A stretch of 64,000 nucleotides of DNA, from contig CACZUD010000004.1 of assembly GCA_902784345.1 (NCBI GenBank), positions 1 to 64,000 of the forward strand, read 5' to 3'. This document shows, piece by piece, positions 51,685 to 61,705 of the stretch (within the stretch, counting starts at the first letter, position 1; each line of letters opens with the position of its first letter). The stretch comes from an uncultured Pseudomonadota bacterium. Its GTDB lineage: Bacteria; Pseudomonadota; Alphaproteobacteria; Rs-D84. The translations under genes were made by a program, and so were the position numbers. The notes below the pieces were generated by a model, which was not told the origin of the DNA, searched no databases, and saw only the letters and a program-made list of their open reading frames with translations.

Positions 51685-54600
51685 TATTCAATCACCACCT
51701 TGGTTCCAAGAGCCATTAAATCTTTGGCCGTTGTTGCACCTAATTCAAAAGTCTGTTTAAGTGCCAATGTCGCCGTTTTATCCCCAGAATGCAAATTTAA
51801 AACAATTCTGGTATAGCCAACTGGCAATGCAGCCAACGCTTTTTTTACATCCGCCAAAACAGCCTTGTCGTGAACATCTATCGTCATAGTTTTTGCAATC
51901 TTGGCAACCCATTGATTAAGCGGTGTAATAGAATCTACAAATATAGATATTCTGTCGTCGCGGACAGATGTTTTTCCACCAAGAACAACTTCTGTTTCTG
52001 AATTTAAAACCTGAGCTAAATCAATAGACGCTTCCCCAAAAGCAACACCTTCGACATTACCAAAACTGTCCGAAGCATTTATAGTCAACATATCCTTGCC
52101 TGTTTTTGTTTTCCGCCGCGAAAAAGAGTTAACGTTGACGGCAATCTGTACTGGTTTTCTGTCACCCAGTGTGGCAAGAGTTTGACTGGTTGCCAATTTT
52201 GATCGCGCAATTAAATGCTTGTATTGATCAAGCGGATGCGCAGAAATATAAAATCCCAGTGCCGATAATTCATTTTCTAATCTTTGTGCAAAAGTCCACT
52301 GTTTTGTTTTTGGCAAATCTTTTAATAATCTGTCTTCGCTGACATCATCTTGTGTCGTATTTGCAAACAAAGATAAAGAATTGGCACTTTCACGAGATTT
52401 AGATGCATATGCCAATATCGCATCGGCGTTCAAGAATATCAAAGCACGATTTTTTTCCAACGAATCCAGAACCCCAACTTTTGCAAACGCTTCCAATATA
52501 CGTTTGTTTATAAAAGGCGAACAACGTTTAATAAAATCTGTCAGATTCTTAAATTTACCGTGTGCTTCACGTTCTGCAACAATCGCATCGGTTGCAACAG
52601 TACCAACACCCTTAATCGCCGCCAAGGCATAAATAATCTTCCCGTTACGCACAGTAAACAAGGATTCGCTTTCGTTTATATCAGGCGCAACAATTGGTAT
52701 ATCAAAGTTAGATTTTGCATCATCTACAAATATGGCCAGTTGGTCTGTATCGTTCATATTACTGGACATAGATGCCGCCAAAAATTCTGCCGGGAAATGA
52801 GCTTTTATATATGCACATTGATTCGCCACAATAGAATAGGCGATAGCATGCGATTTATTAAATGCATATTTTGCAAATTCTTTAAACTTTTCCCACAAAT
52901 CTTTCGCGGTTGCTTCGTCCAAAGTATCTTCTTTTTTACAACCTTCCAAGAATTTGATTTCCATTTTCGCCAACAAATCTGCTTTCTTTTTACCCATCGC
53001 CTTGCGCACAGTATCCGATTCCCCGCGGGTAAAGCCCGCCAATGCACGCGTCAAAAGCATAACCTGTTCTTGATAAACGATAATACCATAACTTTCTTTT
53101 AATATGGCTTCGGCTTTTGGGTGAACATATTCGATTTTTTCTTCACCATGCATACGCGCAATAAATTGTGGAATAAATGCAATAGGCCCCGGACGGTTTA
53201 ACGCATTTAATGCAGATATTTCCAAGAAACTAGTCGGATGCATCTTTTTCAGTGTTTGTTGAACAAACGGAGCATCGAATTGGAATATGCCTTCGGTCAA
53301 TCCAGATTGCCATAACTTCATAGTTTTTTCATCATCGGTTGGTATCTGATCCAAATCAACATTTATACCATGTGTTTTTTGAATCAGTTTTGTTGCGTAC
53401 TTTAACACAACCAATGTTTCAAGTCCCAAAAAGTCAAACTTAATCAACCCTGCGCTTTCCAAATAATGTCCGTCAAATTGACACGACGGCAATGGGTTCG
53501 CAGGATCACGATAAACAGGCGCAATCTGTGTTGTTGGTCTGTCGCCGATAACTACGCCACATGCATGTTGTCCCAAATTTCGTATAGAACCTTCCAAATC
53601 TTCCGCCACAGATACGACCTTTGCCATATCAGGATCGTTTTCCAAGACTTCTTGAATTTCACGAGAAGATTCAACGGCCTCGCGAAGAGTTTTTGCGTCT
53701 TGTGGTATCAATTTAGACAATCTGTCTGATTTAGAATATGGCATACCATAAACACGACCAATATCACGTACGGCACCTCGTGCCTGTAAAGAACCGAAAG
53801 TTATTATTCTGCACACTGAATCGCGACCATATTTTTCACCGACATAATCTAATACCCGTTCAATTCCGGTTGGTTCAAAATCAACGTCAAAATCAGGCAT
53901 AGAAATACGATCTGGATTCAAAAATCTTTCAAACAACAAACCATATTTTAACGGGTCAACATGAGTGATTCCAAGCGCCCACGCAACAATAGAACCCGCA
54001 CCCGAACCTCGCCCTGGGCCAGTCAAAATATCGTTATTGCGACACCAATTAATATAATCAGCAACGATAAGGAAATACCCCGGGAACCCCATGCCAATAA
54101 TAGTTTTTAATTCAAATTCTGCTTGTTCGAAATAGGGCGCAGTATCTGTTATACCATGGTCTTTTAATCGTTTGGTCAACCCATTCATTGTTGCATCGCG
54201 CAACATTTGGCATTCGGTTTCTAAATCATCACCAAATTTTGGCAGCAACGGCTTTTCATGAACATTGACATAAAACGCACATCGTTTAGCAATATTAACA
54301 GTGTTTTCTATTGCCTCTGGCAAATCAGAAAATAATTCTGACATTTCTTCGCATGATTTGAAATATTGTTCAGATGATTTACGTGGTCTGTCTGGGTCTA
54401 TAACTTTTGTTTGTCCCAAAACGCAACTCAACGCATCCATGGCCTCATAATCAGACGGTGCCGCAAAACAAACATCATTGGTCGCAACAATCGGAATATT
54501 CAAATCGCGTGCAATCTGTAAAAAGACAGGTTCTGTCTTTATTTCGTCTTCTAAACCATGACGCTGAATTTCAATGTAAAAATTGTTTCCGAATATTTCT

Positions 54601-55118
54601 AAAAACTGCTGTGCCAGATTAAAAGCAGTATTATTTTGATTATTCAAAATCGCCATACCAATTGCGCCAGTATGCGCCCCAGACAAACAAATCAAATCAT
54701 CTTTGTGTGCCTTTAATTCTGCCATGGTTATATACGGTCCAAGGTGATGATTTTCCTGACGCATGTACATAATACGACTAAGTTCGCAAAGATTCAGATA
54801 ACCTTCGTGATGTTTTGCCAACAAAACCAACTTAGACAACGATGATTGGCGCAAAATCTTTGGATCAGCAGTATGGTGATTTATTGATAATTCAACACCG
54901 ATTATCGGCTGCAATTTACTGGACGGCATAACATCAGAAAATTCAGCGCATCCCGACATCATGTTTGTATCTGTCAGTGCACACGCAAACATATTATTGT
55001 CGCGGCACAATTCAGGGATACCTTTTAATATACCCAACTTTTTATTGGCAGCCACAGACAGGGTACTGGCCCCAACAGAAATTTTTGAATGAACACGAAG
55101 ATGCACAAACTCTGACAC
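51684..55118 (-). CDS. dnaE: DNA polymerase III alpha subunit
   Basis: A 1144-residue replicative polymerase. The N-terminal PHP domain starts FVHLRVHSKISVGAS. Catalytic Asp residues lie in PDFDVDFEPTGIERVLDYV; GPGRGSGAGSIVAWALGIT and NLGQHACGVVIGD are intact. Helix-hairpin-helix and OB parts follow (KPVQIAVNVNSFSRRKTKTGKDM). Length is normal. The start is GTG 55118 behind AAGGAAGGAAAG. It is 29 bp downstream of secA and may share its transcript. Confidence 0.97.
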   Translation of the reverse strand: MSEFVHLRVHSKISVGASTLSVAANKKLGILKGIPELCRDNNMFACALTDTNMMSGCAEFSDVMPSSKLQPIIGVELSINHHTADPKILRQSSLSKLVLLAKHHEGYLNLCELSRIMYMRQENHHLGPYITMAELKAHKDDLICLSGAHTGAIGMAILNNQNNTAFNLAQQFLEIFGNNFYIEIQRHGLEDEIKTEPVFLQIARDLNIPIVATNDVCFAAPSDYEAMDALSCVLGQTKVIDPDRPRKSSEQYFKSCEEMSELFSDLPEAIENTVNIAKRCAFYVNVHEKPLLPKFGDDLETECQMLRDATMNGLTKRLKDHGITDTAPYFEQAEFELKTIIGMGFPGYFLIVADYINWCRNNDILTGPGRGSGAGSIVAWALGITHVDPLKYGLLFERFLNPDRISMPDFDVDFEPTGIERVLDYVGEKYGRDSVCRIITFGSLQARGAVRDIGRVYGMPYSKSDRLSKLIPQDAKTLREAVESSREIQEVLENDPDMAKVVSVAEDLEGSIRNLGQHACGVVIGDRPTTQIAPVYRDPANPLPSCQFDGHYLESAGLIKFDFLGLETLVVLKYATKLIQKTHGINVDLDQIPTDDEKTMKLWQSGLTEGIFQFDAPFVQQTLKKMHPTSFLEISALNALNRPGPIAFIPQFIARMHGEEKIEYVHPKAEAILKESYGIIVYQEQVMLLTRALAGFTRGESDTVRKAMGKKKADLLAKMEIKFLEGCKKEDTLDEATAKDLWEKFKEFAKYAFNKSHAIAYSIVANQCAYIKAHFPAEFLAASMSSNMNDTDQLAIFVDDAKSNFDIPIVAPDINESESLFTVRNGKIIYALAAIKGVGTVATDAIVAEREAHGKFKNLTDFIKRCSPFINKRILEAFAKVGVLDSLEKNRALIFLNADAILAYASKSRESANSLSLFANTTQDDVSEDRLLKDLPKTKQWTFAQRLENELSALGFYISAHPLDQYKHLIARSKLATSQTLATLGDRKPVQIAVNVNSFSRRKTKTGKDMLTINASDSFGNVEGVAFGEASIDLAQVLNSETEVVLGGKTSVRDDRISIFVDSITPLNQWVAKIAKTMTIDVHDKAVLADVKKALAALPVGYTRIVLNLHSGDKTATLALKQTFELGATTAKDLMALGTKVVIE

Positions 55119-55147
55119 GACTTTCCTTCCTTACCCCTACACCGAAT

Positions 55148-57778
55148 TTAGTGCAATTTTCCATGACAATGTTTATATTTTAAACCAGAGCCACATGGAC
55201 ACAGCGCATTACGAGAAATATCCATATTTGCCATATTATTAGAAGCTGTATTTTGGTTTAATTCAGAATCATGTTGTGCCTGTTGTTGTGCAGTTGCATC
55301 AACATCTTCGCGGGTCAATTCCATACGACAAATATACGCAACAGACATTGTTTTGAAGTTTTGAATTGTATTTTTGAACAATTCTAACGCTTCATTTTTA
55401 TATTCATACAACGGATTTCTTTGTGCATACCCACGCAAGCCAATTGCACCTTGTAAATAATCCATCTGTTGCAAATGACGTTTCCAAACTGCATCCAAAG
55501 CACCCAACATCATTTGACGTTGAGCCGTCTGCATCAACTCATTACCATATTTTTCACATTGTTGATTATAACGATGCATTGCCAAATTGAACAAGGTATC
55601 ATACGCACCACGTTCTGATATTGTTTCATCTGTTTTCCATTTATCAATATCAGTAATATCCAAAGCAAATATACGCATCATATCGTCGTGAATGCCTTCG
55701 ATGTTCCACGTTGATGGATGCGCTTTTTCTGGGATATTCTTTTCACAGATGATTTCAACCACATCGCCAATCAATTCCGTAGCCAACGGATTCAAATCTT
55801 CGGACGACATTAAATCATTACGCTGTTTGTAGATAACAGTTCTTTGGTCGTTCATGACATTATCATATTTCAACAACTCTTTACGTGCTTCGAAATATCT
55901 GGCTTCAACACGCTTTTGAGCTTTTTCTAACGCTTTTGTTATCCAAGGATGCGTAATTGCTTCACCCGGTTTTAACCCCAAAGTAGTTAACATATTTTGC
56001 AATCTGGCGGCACCAAATATACGCATTAAATCGTCATCCAAAGCCAAGAAGAACTTAGAATCACCCGGATCACCTTGCCGTCCTGAACGACCACGCAACT
56101 GATTATCAATTCGGCGTGATTCATGACGTTCTGTACCGATAACATAAAGACCGCCGGCCTTTAATACTTTTTCTTTGTTCGCAGCAATGCGTTCAAGAAT
56201 TTCTTTTTTCTTTTCTTCAAAATCAGGGGCCATTTCGTCCAAATCAGCGATCAAATCTTCCGCATTACCACCCAATTTAATATCCGTTCCACGTCCCGCC
56301 ATATTGGTAGCAATTGTAACTGCACCCGGCGCACCGGCCTGAGAAACTATCTTTGCTTCTGATTCATGGTGTTTCGCGTTCAAGACAGCCGGTTTAATTC
56401 CCAACTTTTCTTGTACAATCTTTGCCAATTCTTCAGATTTTTCAATAGAAACTGTACCAACCAGCACCGGCTGTTCGCGTTCCATACATTCGGCAATCTG
56501 TTTTATAATCGCATCATATTTTTCGTTTTTATTGCGATAAATTTCATCATGATGGTCGATACGCGCCACCGGTTTATTTGTTGGAATTGACACAACGCGC
56601 AGTTTATAAATTTCTTCAAATTCTGCGGCTTCGGTCATCGCAGTTCCTGTCATACCCGCCAATGTCGGATACATTCTGAATAAATTCTGATAAGAAATGC
56701 TGGACACTGTTTGGTTTTCAGGTTGCACTTCGACATGTTCTTTGGCTTCGATTGCCTGATGCAAGCCCTTGCCGAAACGACGACCAGACATAACACGTCC
56801 TGTAAATTCATCAACAATTAAAACTTCACCATTTCGAACAACATAATTCACATTTTTTTCAAACAAATGGTGCGCCAAAAGTGATTGCTGTAAATGCATA
56901 ACAACAACAGCATTTTCCGAAGAATACAAATTATCACCGACTAAAATATCCGCCTGTTTCAAAAGGGCAGTTGCATGATCAATACCGGATTCGGTCAATG
57001 TAACATGTCTGTCTTTTTCATCAATTTTATAATCATCAGGAACCAACTGCACGACCACCGCATCAACTTTGTTATACAATTCGCTGGTATCTTCAGCCGG
57101 CCCAGAAATAATCAATGGGGTACGAGCTTCATCGATTAAAATACTATCTACTTCGTCAACAATCGCATAAAAGAACGGACGTAAAACCTGCTGTTCTTTT
57201 GTGAATTTCATATTGTCACGCAGATAATCAAACCCTAATTCTGAATTTGTAACATAGGTAATATCGCAATTATAAGCCGCACGTCTATCTTCGTCAGACA
57301 TATCGTGTTGAACAATACCTACCGTCATACCCAAGAATCTGTAAACTTGACCCATCCAACCAGCGTCACGCGATGCCAAATAGTCATTAACAGTAATCAA
57401 ATGCGCGCCTTTACCCTGCAAAGCCTTTAAATACAGTGCCAATGTTGCAACCAAAGTTTTACCTTCACCAGTTTTCATTTCTGAAATCTGGCCATTAGAC
57501 AAAACCATACCACCGATAAGTTGTACATCGAAATGACGCAAACCAATTGAACGTTTTGCTGCTTCGCGTACCGCGGCAAAAACATCTGGCAAAATATTTT
57601 TTTCTTTTTCGCCTTTTGCCAATCTTTCGCGGAAAACAGCGGTCAGCCCATGAATTTCATCATCGGACATTGCCGCATATTTACCTTCCAAACCATTGAT
57701 TATGGAAACTGTTTTATCGTAAGATTTTACCAATCTGTCATTTGCAGAGCCCATCAACATTTTCAATATATTTTTCAT
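55148..57778 (-). CDS. secA: preprotein translocase ATPase SecA
   Basis: An 876-residue motor that drives proteins through SecYEG. Walker A GEGKTLVATL (MKTGEGKT), DEVDSILIDEARTPLIISG (DEAD-type), TNMAGRGTDIKLGG and RGRSGRQGDPG are all present. The C-terminal zinc motif CPCGSGLKYKHCH, for SecB and lipid contact, is intact, as is the Gln-rich linker before it. A consensus promoter lies upstream. The window encodes many Sec substrates. Confidence 0.97.
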   Translation of the reverse strand: MKNILKMLMGSANDRLVKSYDKTVSIINGLEGKYAAMSDDEIHGLTAVFRERLAKGEKEKNILPDVFAAVREAAKRSIGLRHFDVQLIGGMVLSNGQISEMKTGEGKTLVATLALYLKALQGKGAHLITVNDYLASRDAGWMGQVYRFLGMTVGIVQHDMSDEDRRAAYNCDITYVTNSELGFDYLRDNMKFTKEQQVLRPFFYAIVDEVDSILIDEARTPLIISGPAEDTSELYNKVDAVVVQLVPDDYKIDEKDRHVTLTESGIDHATALLKQADILVGDNLYSSENAVVVMHLQQSLLAHHLFEKNVNYVVRNGEVLIVDEFTGRVMSGRRFGKGLHQAIEAKEHVEVQPENQTVSSISYQNLFRMYPTLAGMTGTAMTEAAEFEEIYKLRVVSIPTNKPVARIDHHDEIYRNKNEKYDAIIKQIAECMEREQPVLVGTVSIEKSEELAKIVQEKLGIKPAVLNAKHHESEAKIVSQAGAPGAVTIATNMAGRGTDIKLGGNAEDLIADLDEMAPDFEEKKKEILERIAANKEKVLKAGGLYVIGTERHESRRIDNQLRGRSGRQGDPGDSKFFLALDDDLMRIFGAARLQNMLTTLGLKPGEAITHPWITKALEKAQKRVEARYFEARKELLKYDNVMNDQRTVIYKQRNDLMSSEDLNPLATELIGDVVEIICEKNIPEKAHPSTWNIEGIHDDMMRIFALDITDIDKWKTDETISERGAYDTLFNLAMHRYNQQCEKYGNELMQTAQRQMMLGALDAVWKRHLQQMDYLQGAIGLRGYAQRNPLYEYKNEALELFKNTIQNFKTMSVAYICRMELTREDVDATAQQQAQHDSELNQNTASNNMANMDISRNALCPCGSGLKYKHCHGKLH

Positions 57779-57841
57779 CTTTCATCCTTACCATTTCTTT
57801 CAAAGACATCCATGTCCCAGAAACACCAAAATATTTATCGT

Positions 57842-57870
57842 TTTATAGCAATTTTAAGCGTCTGGGTCAA
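57842..57870 (-). promoter_or_regulatory. secA promoter
   Basis: TTGACC, 17 bp, TATAAA on the minus strand, with a leader of about 55 nt. Confidence 0.6.
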
Positions 57871-58012
57871 GACACTTTATCTATATAATAAAGATTTTTT
57901 CTAAAACAAGTTTGAAATCATAAATTTCTTGCAAAATAAATAAAAAACTGATTTTTATTTTACGTTTTTTATGGTATTATTGAAACGAAGTTAAACGAGA
58001 GGAGGGCGCCAA

Positions 58013-58222
58013 ATGAAATCAAATGTACAATTATTGAAACGCAACGAAATTTCCAGCGATGTTTTTATTATCGCCCCATCTCAAATTGACGCCATATCAC
58101 AGAAATTTGGTGACGCAGTTGCAGAAGCAATGAATATCCGTCCCTTGTCTCAAAAAATCCGCGAAATTGCCGCTGAAATATTAACAAAAACCCTGCAAGA
58201 CGCCAAAAACATGGGCGAATAA
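58013..58222 (+). CDS. small hypothetical protein, 69 aa
   Basis: 69 residues, helical, with the ordered segment DVFIIAPSQIDAISQKFGDAVAEAMNIRP. No Cys and no signal peptide. A very strong ribosome site (GAGGAGGG) and a TATTAT hexamer at about 57974 support expression. It stops 7 bp before the -35 of rnpB. No family is recognised. Confidence 0.6.
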   Translation: MKSNVQLLKRNEISSDVFIIAPSQIDAISQKFGDAVAEAMNIRPLSQKIREIAAEILTKTLQDAKNMGE

Positions 58223-58228
58223 ATCTTA

Positions 58229-58256
58229 TTGAAAAAGAAAATTTTAATGGTACCAT
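58229..58256 (+). promoter_or_regulatory. rnpB promoter
   Basis: TTGAAA, 16 bp, TACCAT, placing the start near 58262 where helix P1 of RNase P RNA begins. Confidence 0.5.
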
Positions 58257-58261
58257 TGAAC

Positions 58262-58598
58262 ACACCAGGTGCGAAAAAGCATAGCTTTATTGTCTTGTCG
58301 CAATAAAGAGGAAAGTCCGGACTGCATTGGGACAACATAGTGGCTAATTACCACACAGGGCAACCTGATGATCAGAGCAGCAGAGACGAGCGTATTCAGT
58401 TACGGTGAAACGGGCAATCTCTATGTGCAGCAACCTCAAGCAGAATCCAAGACCAGTCCCTGTCGTCAACGGAATCGGGTAGAGGGCTTGACATTTTGCG
58501 GTAACGCAATTTGCAGATTAATTATGCTTGCAACCTTTATTGTGTTTTTAAACACGATTTTGGCTGTTACAGAATCCGGCTTAATGAACGCCTGGTAT
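58262..58598 (+). ncRNA. rnpB: RNase P RNA (catalytic subunit), type A
   Basis: Conserved core segments are present: GAGGAAAGTCCGGACTGC (P4 5' strand and J3/4), CAGGGCAACCTG, GACGAGC, and ACAGAATCCGGCTTAA (P4 3' strand). The ends pair as P1 (ACCAGGTG at 58264-58271 with CGCCTGGT at 58589-58596). The RNA trims the 5' leaders of pre-tRNAs. End positions are accurate to a few bases. Confidence 0.92.
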
Positions 58599-58628
58599 TA
58601 AAAAAATCGCATTTCTGCGATTTTTTTA
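58599..58628. terminator. terminator of rnpB, also facing tolA
   Basis: AAATCGCA-TTTC-TGCGATTT with long A and T runs, so it can work in both directions. Confidence 0.85.
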
Positions 58629-58631
58629 TTT

Positions 58632-59381
58632 TTACATAACTTTTCCACTGGTTGGATAAAAAGTAACCGATGTTTCACGCCATTTATTATATTCGTTTCT
58701 TGGCAACATAGAAAACGGAGAACAAGCCTTGATTGCGGCCTTAGCTGTATCTAGCACATACGCAAAATCAGGGTCCGTTTCTGCACGTGATTCTGATTCA
58801 AACCACAACCTGTCAACAACACCCGTTGGCAAGAATTTGATATGTGCAGTAAGACGGATATCTTCTATACCTGGATGCGCCGTATCAATGTTCCAACAAC
58901 GTGTCAATGCAACACGCAAAGCATCTACCACCGAAGCAGTCATTGTTCTGTCTAAAGACAAAACTTCGCGATTGACACGAACCACTGTTTTTTTACGTGG
59001 CGCAGGCTTGTCTTCAACCCTTTTTTCATCTTTCTTGGTTTTTTTGTCTTTTTTTGAATCTTTACTTTCGTTTTCAATCATAGTTGGTTGTTTCAAATCG
59101 ATTTTCTCGTTTTCTGTATTTTTCTGGCTTTCCGTCTTTTTATCGATTTTTGCATCCATTTCTGGCTGTATTTGATTGGTATTATACAGCTTGGTTTCAT
59201 CGCCAGTTATTTTAACATTTTTTAAATCTAATTCTATGATTTCAACACGATTAGGCGTAACCAATTTCGCACGTTCAATAACAACAGTAAAAGAAAAAGT
59301 TATTATCGCAATCAAAACTAGATGTCCAAGGATGGACATACAAAAATTTTCACTTTGAAACTGCTTTTCTCTATTCATCAT
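58632..59381 (-). CDS. tolA: TolA/TonB-like energy-transducing protein
   Basis: A 249-residue protein. One N-terminal membrane helix (ILGHLVLIAIITFSFTVVI, about 17-35) is followed by a charged Lys/Glu-rich spacer of about 100 residues (KDKKTKKDEKRVEDKPAPRKK). A C-terminal TolA-like domain (VVDALRVALTRCWNID ... IRLTAHIKFLPTGVVD) follows. It links the TolQR proton-driven motor to the outer membrane during cell constriction. Its place after tolQ and tolR and the Cys-Trp-Asn-containing third domain favour TolA over TonB. tolB and pal do not follow; rnpB does. Confidence 0.85.
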   Translation of the reverse strand: MMNREKQFQSENFCMSILGHLVLIAIITFSFTVVIERAKLVTPNRVEIIELDLKNVKITGDETKLYNTNQIQPEMDAKIDKKTESQKNTENEKIDLKQPTMIENESKDSKKDKKTKKDEKRVEDKPAPRKKTVVRVNREVLSLDRTMTASVVDALRVALTRCWNIDTAHPGIEDIRLTAHIKFLPTGVVDRLWFESESRAETDPDFAYVLDTAKAAIKACSPFSMLPRNEYNKWRETSVTFYPTSGKVM

Positions 59382-59797
59382 TTGTTATCAAGTTTTGTTC
59401 GCAAACCAACGCGTTGAAAACCTACATCTTTTAATTTACCCATCATTGACATAACCGCACCATAATCAGCATGCGTATCCCCACTTAAAGTAATTGTTAA
59501 ATTTGGGTTTTCTCCACGCATAGCAATTGCGCGTTTCACAATTTCATCCCTTGGCAACTGTTGATCCAGCAAATAATAATTCCCACGTGCATCAACACTG
59601 ATTTGAATAGAATGGTCGTTACCGGTCATTGCCGAAGTTCCCGCGCGCGGCAAATCTATATCAATACCGGTCATCATCATTGGCGTAGTAACCATAAACA
59701 CCGCCAACAAAGTCGTCATAACATCAATCATTGGTGTAAGCGACATATTCGCATCACTGACACCTGAACGTCTTCTGGACATTTTAATCCCCACCAT
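59378..59797 (-). CDS. tolR: TolR/ExbD-family membrane protein
   Basis: 139 residues. One membrane helix carries the essential Asp (SLTPMIDVMTTLLAVFMVT), and the periplasmic domain ends YGAVMSMMGKLKDVGFQRVGL. It forms the proton channel with TolQ. It overlaps tolQ by one base and tolA by 4 nt, so the three are cotranslated. Confidence 0.9.
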   Translation of the reverse strand: MVGIKMSRRRSGVSDANMSLTPMIDVMTTLLAVFMVTTPMMMTGIDIDLPRAGTSAMTGNDHSIQISVDARGNYYLLDQQLPRDEIVKRAIAMRGENPNLTITLSGDTHADYGAVMSMMGKLKDVGFQRVGLRTKLDNK

Positions 59798-60288
59798 TAT
59801 TTATGTTTCATTTCTTTGACTGATTCGGTCAATTTGTCATACAAATCGTCTGATTTTTTTGAAAAAACATTGTACGCAATTGCCGCAGGCACAGCCGCAA
59901 TCAAACCTAATGCCGTTGTACCAAGTGCGACCGCTAACCCCGGTGCAATAACGCCAATGCTTACCGATTGGTTAATTCCGATAGCAGCGAACGAATCCAT
60001 AACACCCCAAACAGTTCCAAACAAACCAACGAATGGTGCAACATATGAAACCATGGACAAAAACCACAAGTTTTTATCAAACGGACGGATTAACTTGTCA
60101 ACTATTGTATCTAAATTATCGCCAGCCTTGACAGAAACAGGGTGTTTTTTTTGAAAATTCCAAAGACGGATTTTTTCAATAATAACCGCCCATGAAAAAA
60201 CACTGGCAACAACCAGAACCAAAGACACAAATAATGTCATCAAATCACGACCACTGAACAATGTCAGCAAAGAAAAACTGTTTTCCAT
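59797..60288 (-). CDS. tolQ: TolQ-like motor protein, short form
   Basis: A 163-residue MotA/TolQ/ExbB-family protein; E. coli TolQ has 230. Helix 1 is at about 16-38 (LFVSLVLVVASVFSWAVII). Helices 2 and 3 carry the family signature VAPFVGLFGTVWGVMDSFAAIG (79-100) and GLAVALGTTALGLIAAVPAAIAYN (117-140). The cytoplasmic loop between helices 1 and 2 is only about 40 residues against roughly 100 in E. coli. No frameshift is seen, so the short loop appears to be real. It starts 26 bp after ybgC. Confidence 0.88.
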   Translation of the reverse strand: MENSFSLLTLFSGRDLMTLFVSLVLVVASVFSWAVIIEKIRLWNFQKKHPVSVKAGDNLDTIVDKLIRPFDKNLWFLSMVSYVAPFVGLFGTVWGVMDSFAAIGINQSVSIGVIAPGLAVALGTTALGLIAAVPAAIAYNVFSKKSDDLYDKLTESVKEMKHK

Positions 60289-60313
60289 TTTTACCTTCCT
60301 TTTTTTACAAATA

Positions 60314-60691
60314 TTATTTAAACATCTTTAAAATTGATTCTGGTATTGCCTTTGGGCGCATATCAGAACCAAGATACGCAATCGTAATATTCATTATAGC
60401 ACAAATTTCATCGTTTTTCACGAATTTTTGTTCAATAACCATTGACGCCCCACCAACCTTAACAGGCGTTGTTTCAACAGTAAATTCATCGTTCAAGAAA
60501 AGAGGGCGCATATACTTTATATTTACTTCACGTGCAACGAACCCAACATCGCCGTCCGGAATTACCATACCACGCGACCAATTAGAACGTGCACGTTCCG
60601 CAACTTCTATATATCGCGCATGATACATAACACCTTCGGCATCAGTATCCGCATAAGCCACCGCAAAATTAAAAACATGTGGTTTTGTCAT
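60314..60691 (-). CDS. ybgC: YbgC-type acyl-CoA thioesterase
   Basis: A 125-residue hotdog thioesterase. The active-site motif is VAYADTDAEGVMYHARYIEVAERARSNW, with Asp and Tyr in the usual places. YbgC is the standard first gene of tol-pal operons and acts on acyl-CoA or acyl-carrier substrates at the membrane. It lies 18 bp after ruvB. Confidence 0.92.
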   Translation of the reverse strand: MTKPHVFNFAVAYADTDAEGVMYHARYIEVAERARSNWSRGMVIPDGDVGFVAREVNIKYMRPLFLNDEFTVETTPVKVGGASMVIEQKFVKNDEICAIMNITIAYLGSDMRPKAIPESILKMFK

Positions 60692-60709
60692 AAAATCCCC
60701 CTAACAAAA

Positions 60710-61702
60710 TTATTTTTCAAGACCAAGATGTTTATAGCCACTTTCTGTTACAATTCGACCACGTGGCGTACGCTGAATAAAACCAAGCTGCATTAAATAA
60801 GGTTCTATAACATCTTCGATTGTATCAGCAGGTTCAGATAATGCCGCCGCCAAATTATCAATTCCAACAGGTCCCCCAGAATAATGTTTTATTATCGCAC
60901 TGATATATTCCCTGTCTATTTCATCCAACCCCAGTGCATCAATATGTAATTGGTACAAAGTTGTTTTTATTGTATCTGCATCTATAAAATCTTTGCCGGT
61001 TGCCGCCGCAAAATCACGCGCACGTTTCAACAATCTGTTCGCAATACGCGGTGTCCCACGTGAAGAAGCCGCCAACATTTTTGCGCCATCTGCATCTATA
61101 TTTGTTCCAAGAATCTTTGCGCTGCGCATAATAATCTTTGCCAAATCGTCCACAGAATAAAAAGACAATCTTAAATCAATTCCAAATCTGTCCCGTAAAG
61201 GATTAGACAATAACCCAGTACGAGTTGTCGCACCAACCAAAGTAAACGGCGGCAAATCAATACGCACAGATTTAGCCGTTGGACCTTCGCCCAACATAAT
61301 ATCCAACTTAAAATCTTCCATTGCAGAATAAAGGACTTCTTCAATCGCGGTTGGCAACCGGTGGATTTCATCGATAAACAAAACATCCATTGGTTCCAGC
61401 GCAGTTAAAATCGCCGCCAAATCACCTTGCTTGGTCAGCATAGGTGCAGAAGTAGCACGAAAATTTGTCCCCAACTCATTAGCAACAATATGTGCCAATG
61501 TGGTTTTACCCAATCCCGGGGGACCATAAAGCAAAACATGATCCATTGCTTCACCACGACCACGCGCCGCCGAAACAAAAACAGACAAGTTTTGTTTTAA
61601 CGCTTCGTGCCCAATAAAATCACCCAGTGTCTTTGGTCGAATTGTATTCGCCATTTCATCTGGGATATTTGGATCCATAAATCTTTTGTTTTCGTTCATC
61701 AT
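60710..61702 (-). CDS. ruvB: Holliday junction helicase RuvB
   Basis: A 330-residue AAA+ branch-migration motor. Walker [14 protein letters not shown], Walker [18 protein letters not shown], sensor [18 protein letters not shown], and the C-terminal winged helix ending in [14 protein letters not shown] sequence ([12 protein letters not shown]). ruvA and ruvC, usual neighbours, are not in the window. It starts 3 bp after the 61706 gene and runs into ybgC-tolQRA. Confidence 0.96.
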   Translation of the reverse strand: MMNENKRFMDPNIPDEMANTIRPKTLGDFIGHEALKQNLSVFVSAARGRGEAMDHVLLYGPPGLGKTTLAHIVANELGTNFRATSAPMLTKQGDLAAILTALEPMDVLFIDEIHRLPTAIEEVLYSAMEDFKLDIMLGEGPTAKSVRIDLPPFTLVGATTRTGLLSNPLRDRFGIDLRLSFYSVDDLAKIIMRSAKILGTNIDADGAKMLAASSRGTPRIANRLLKRARDFAAATGKDFIDADTIKTTLYQLHIDALGLDEIDREYISAIIKHYSGGPVGIDNLAAALSEPADTIEDVIEPYLMQLGFIQRTPRGRIVTESGYKHLGLEK

Positions 61703-61705
61703 AAT

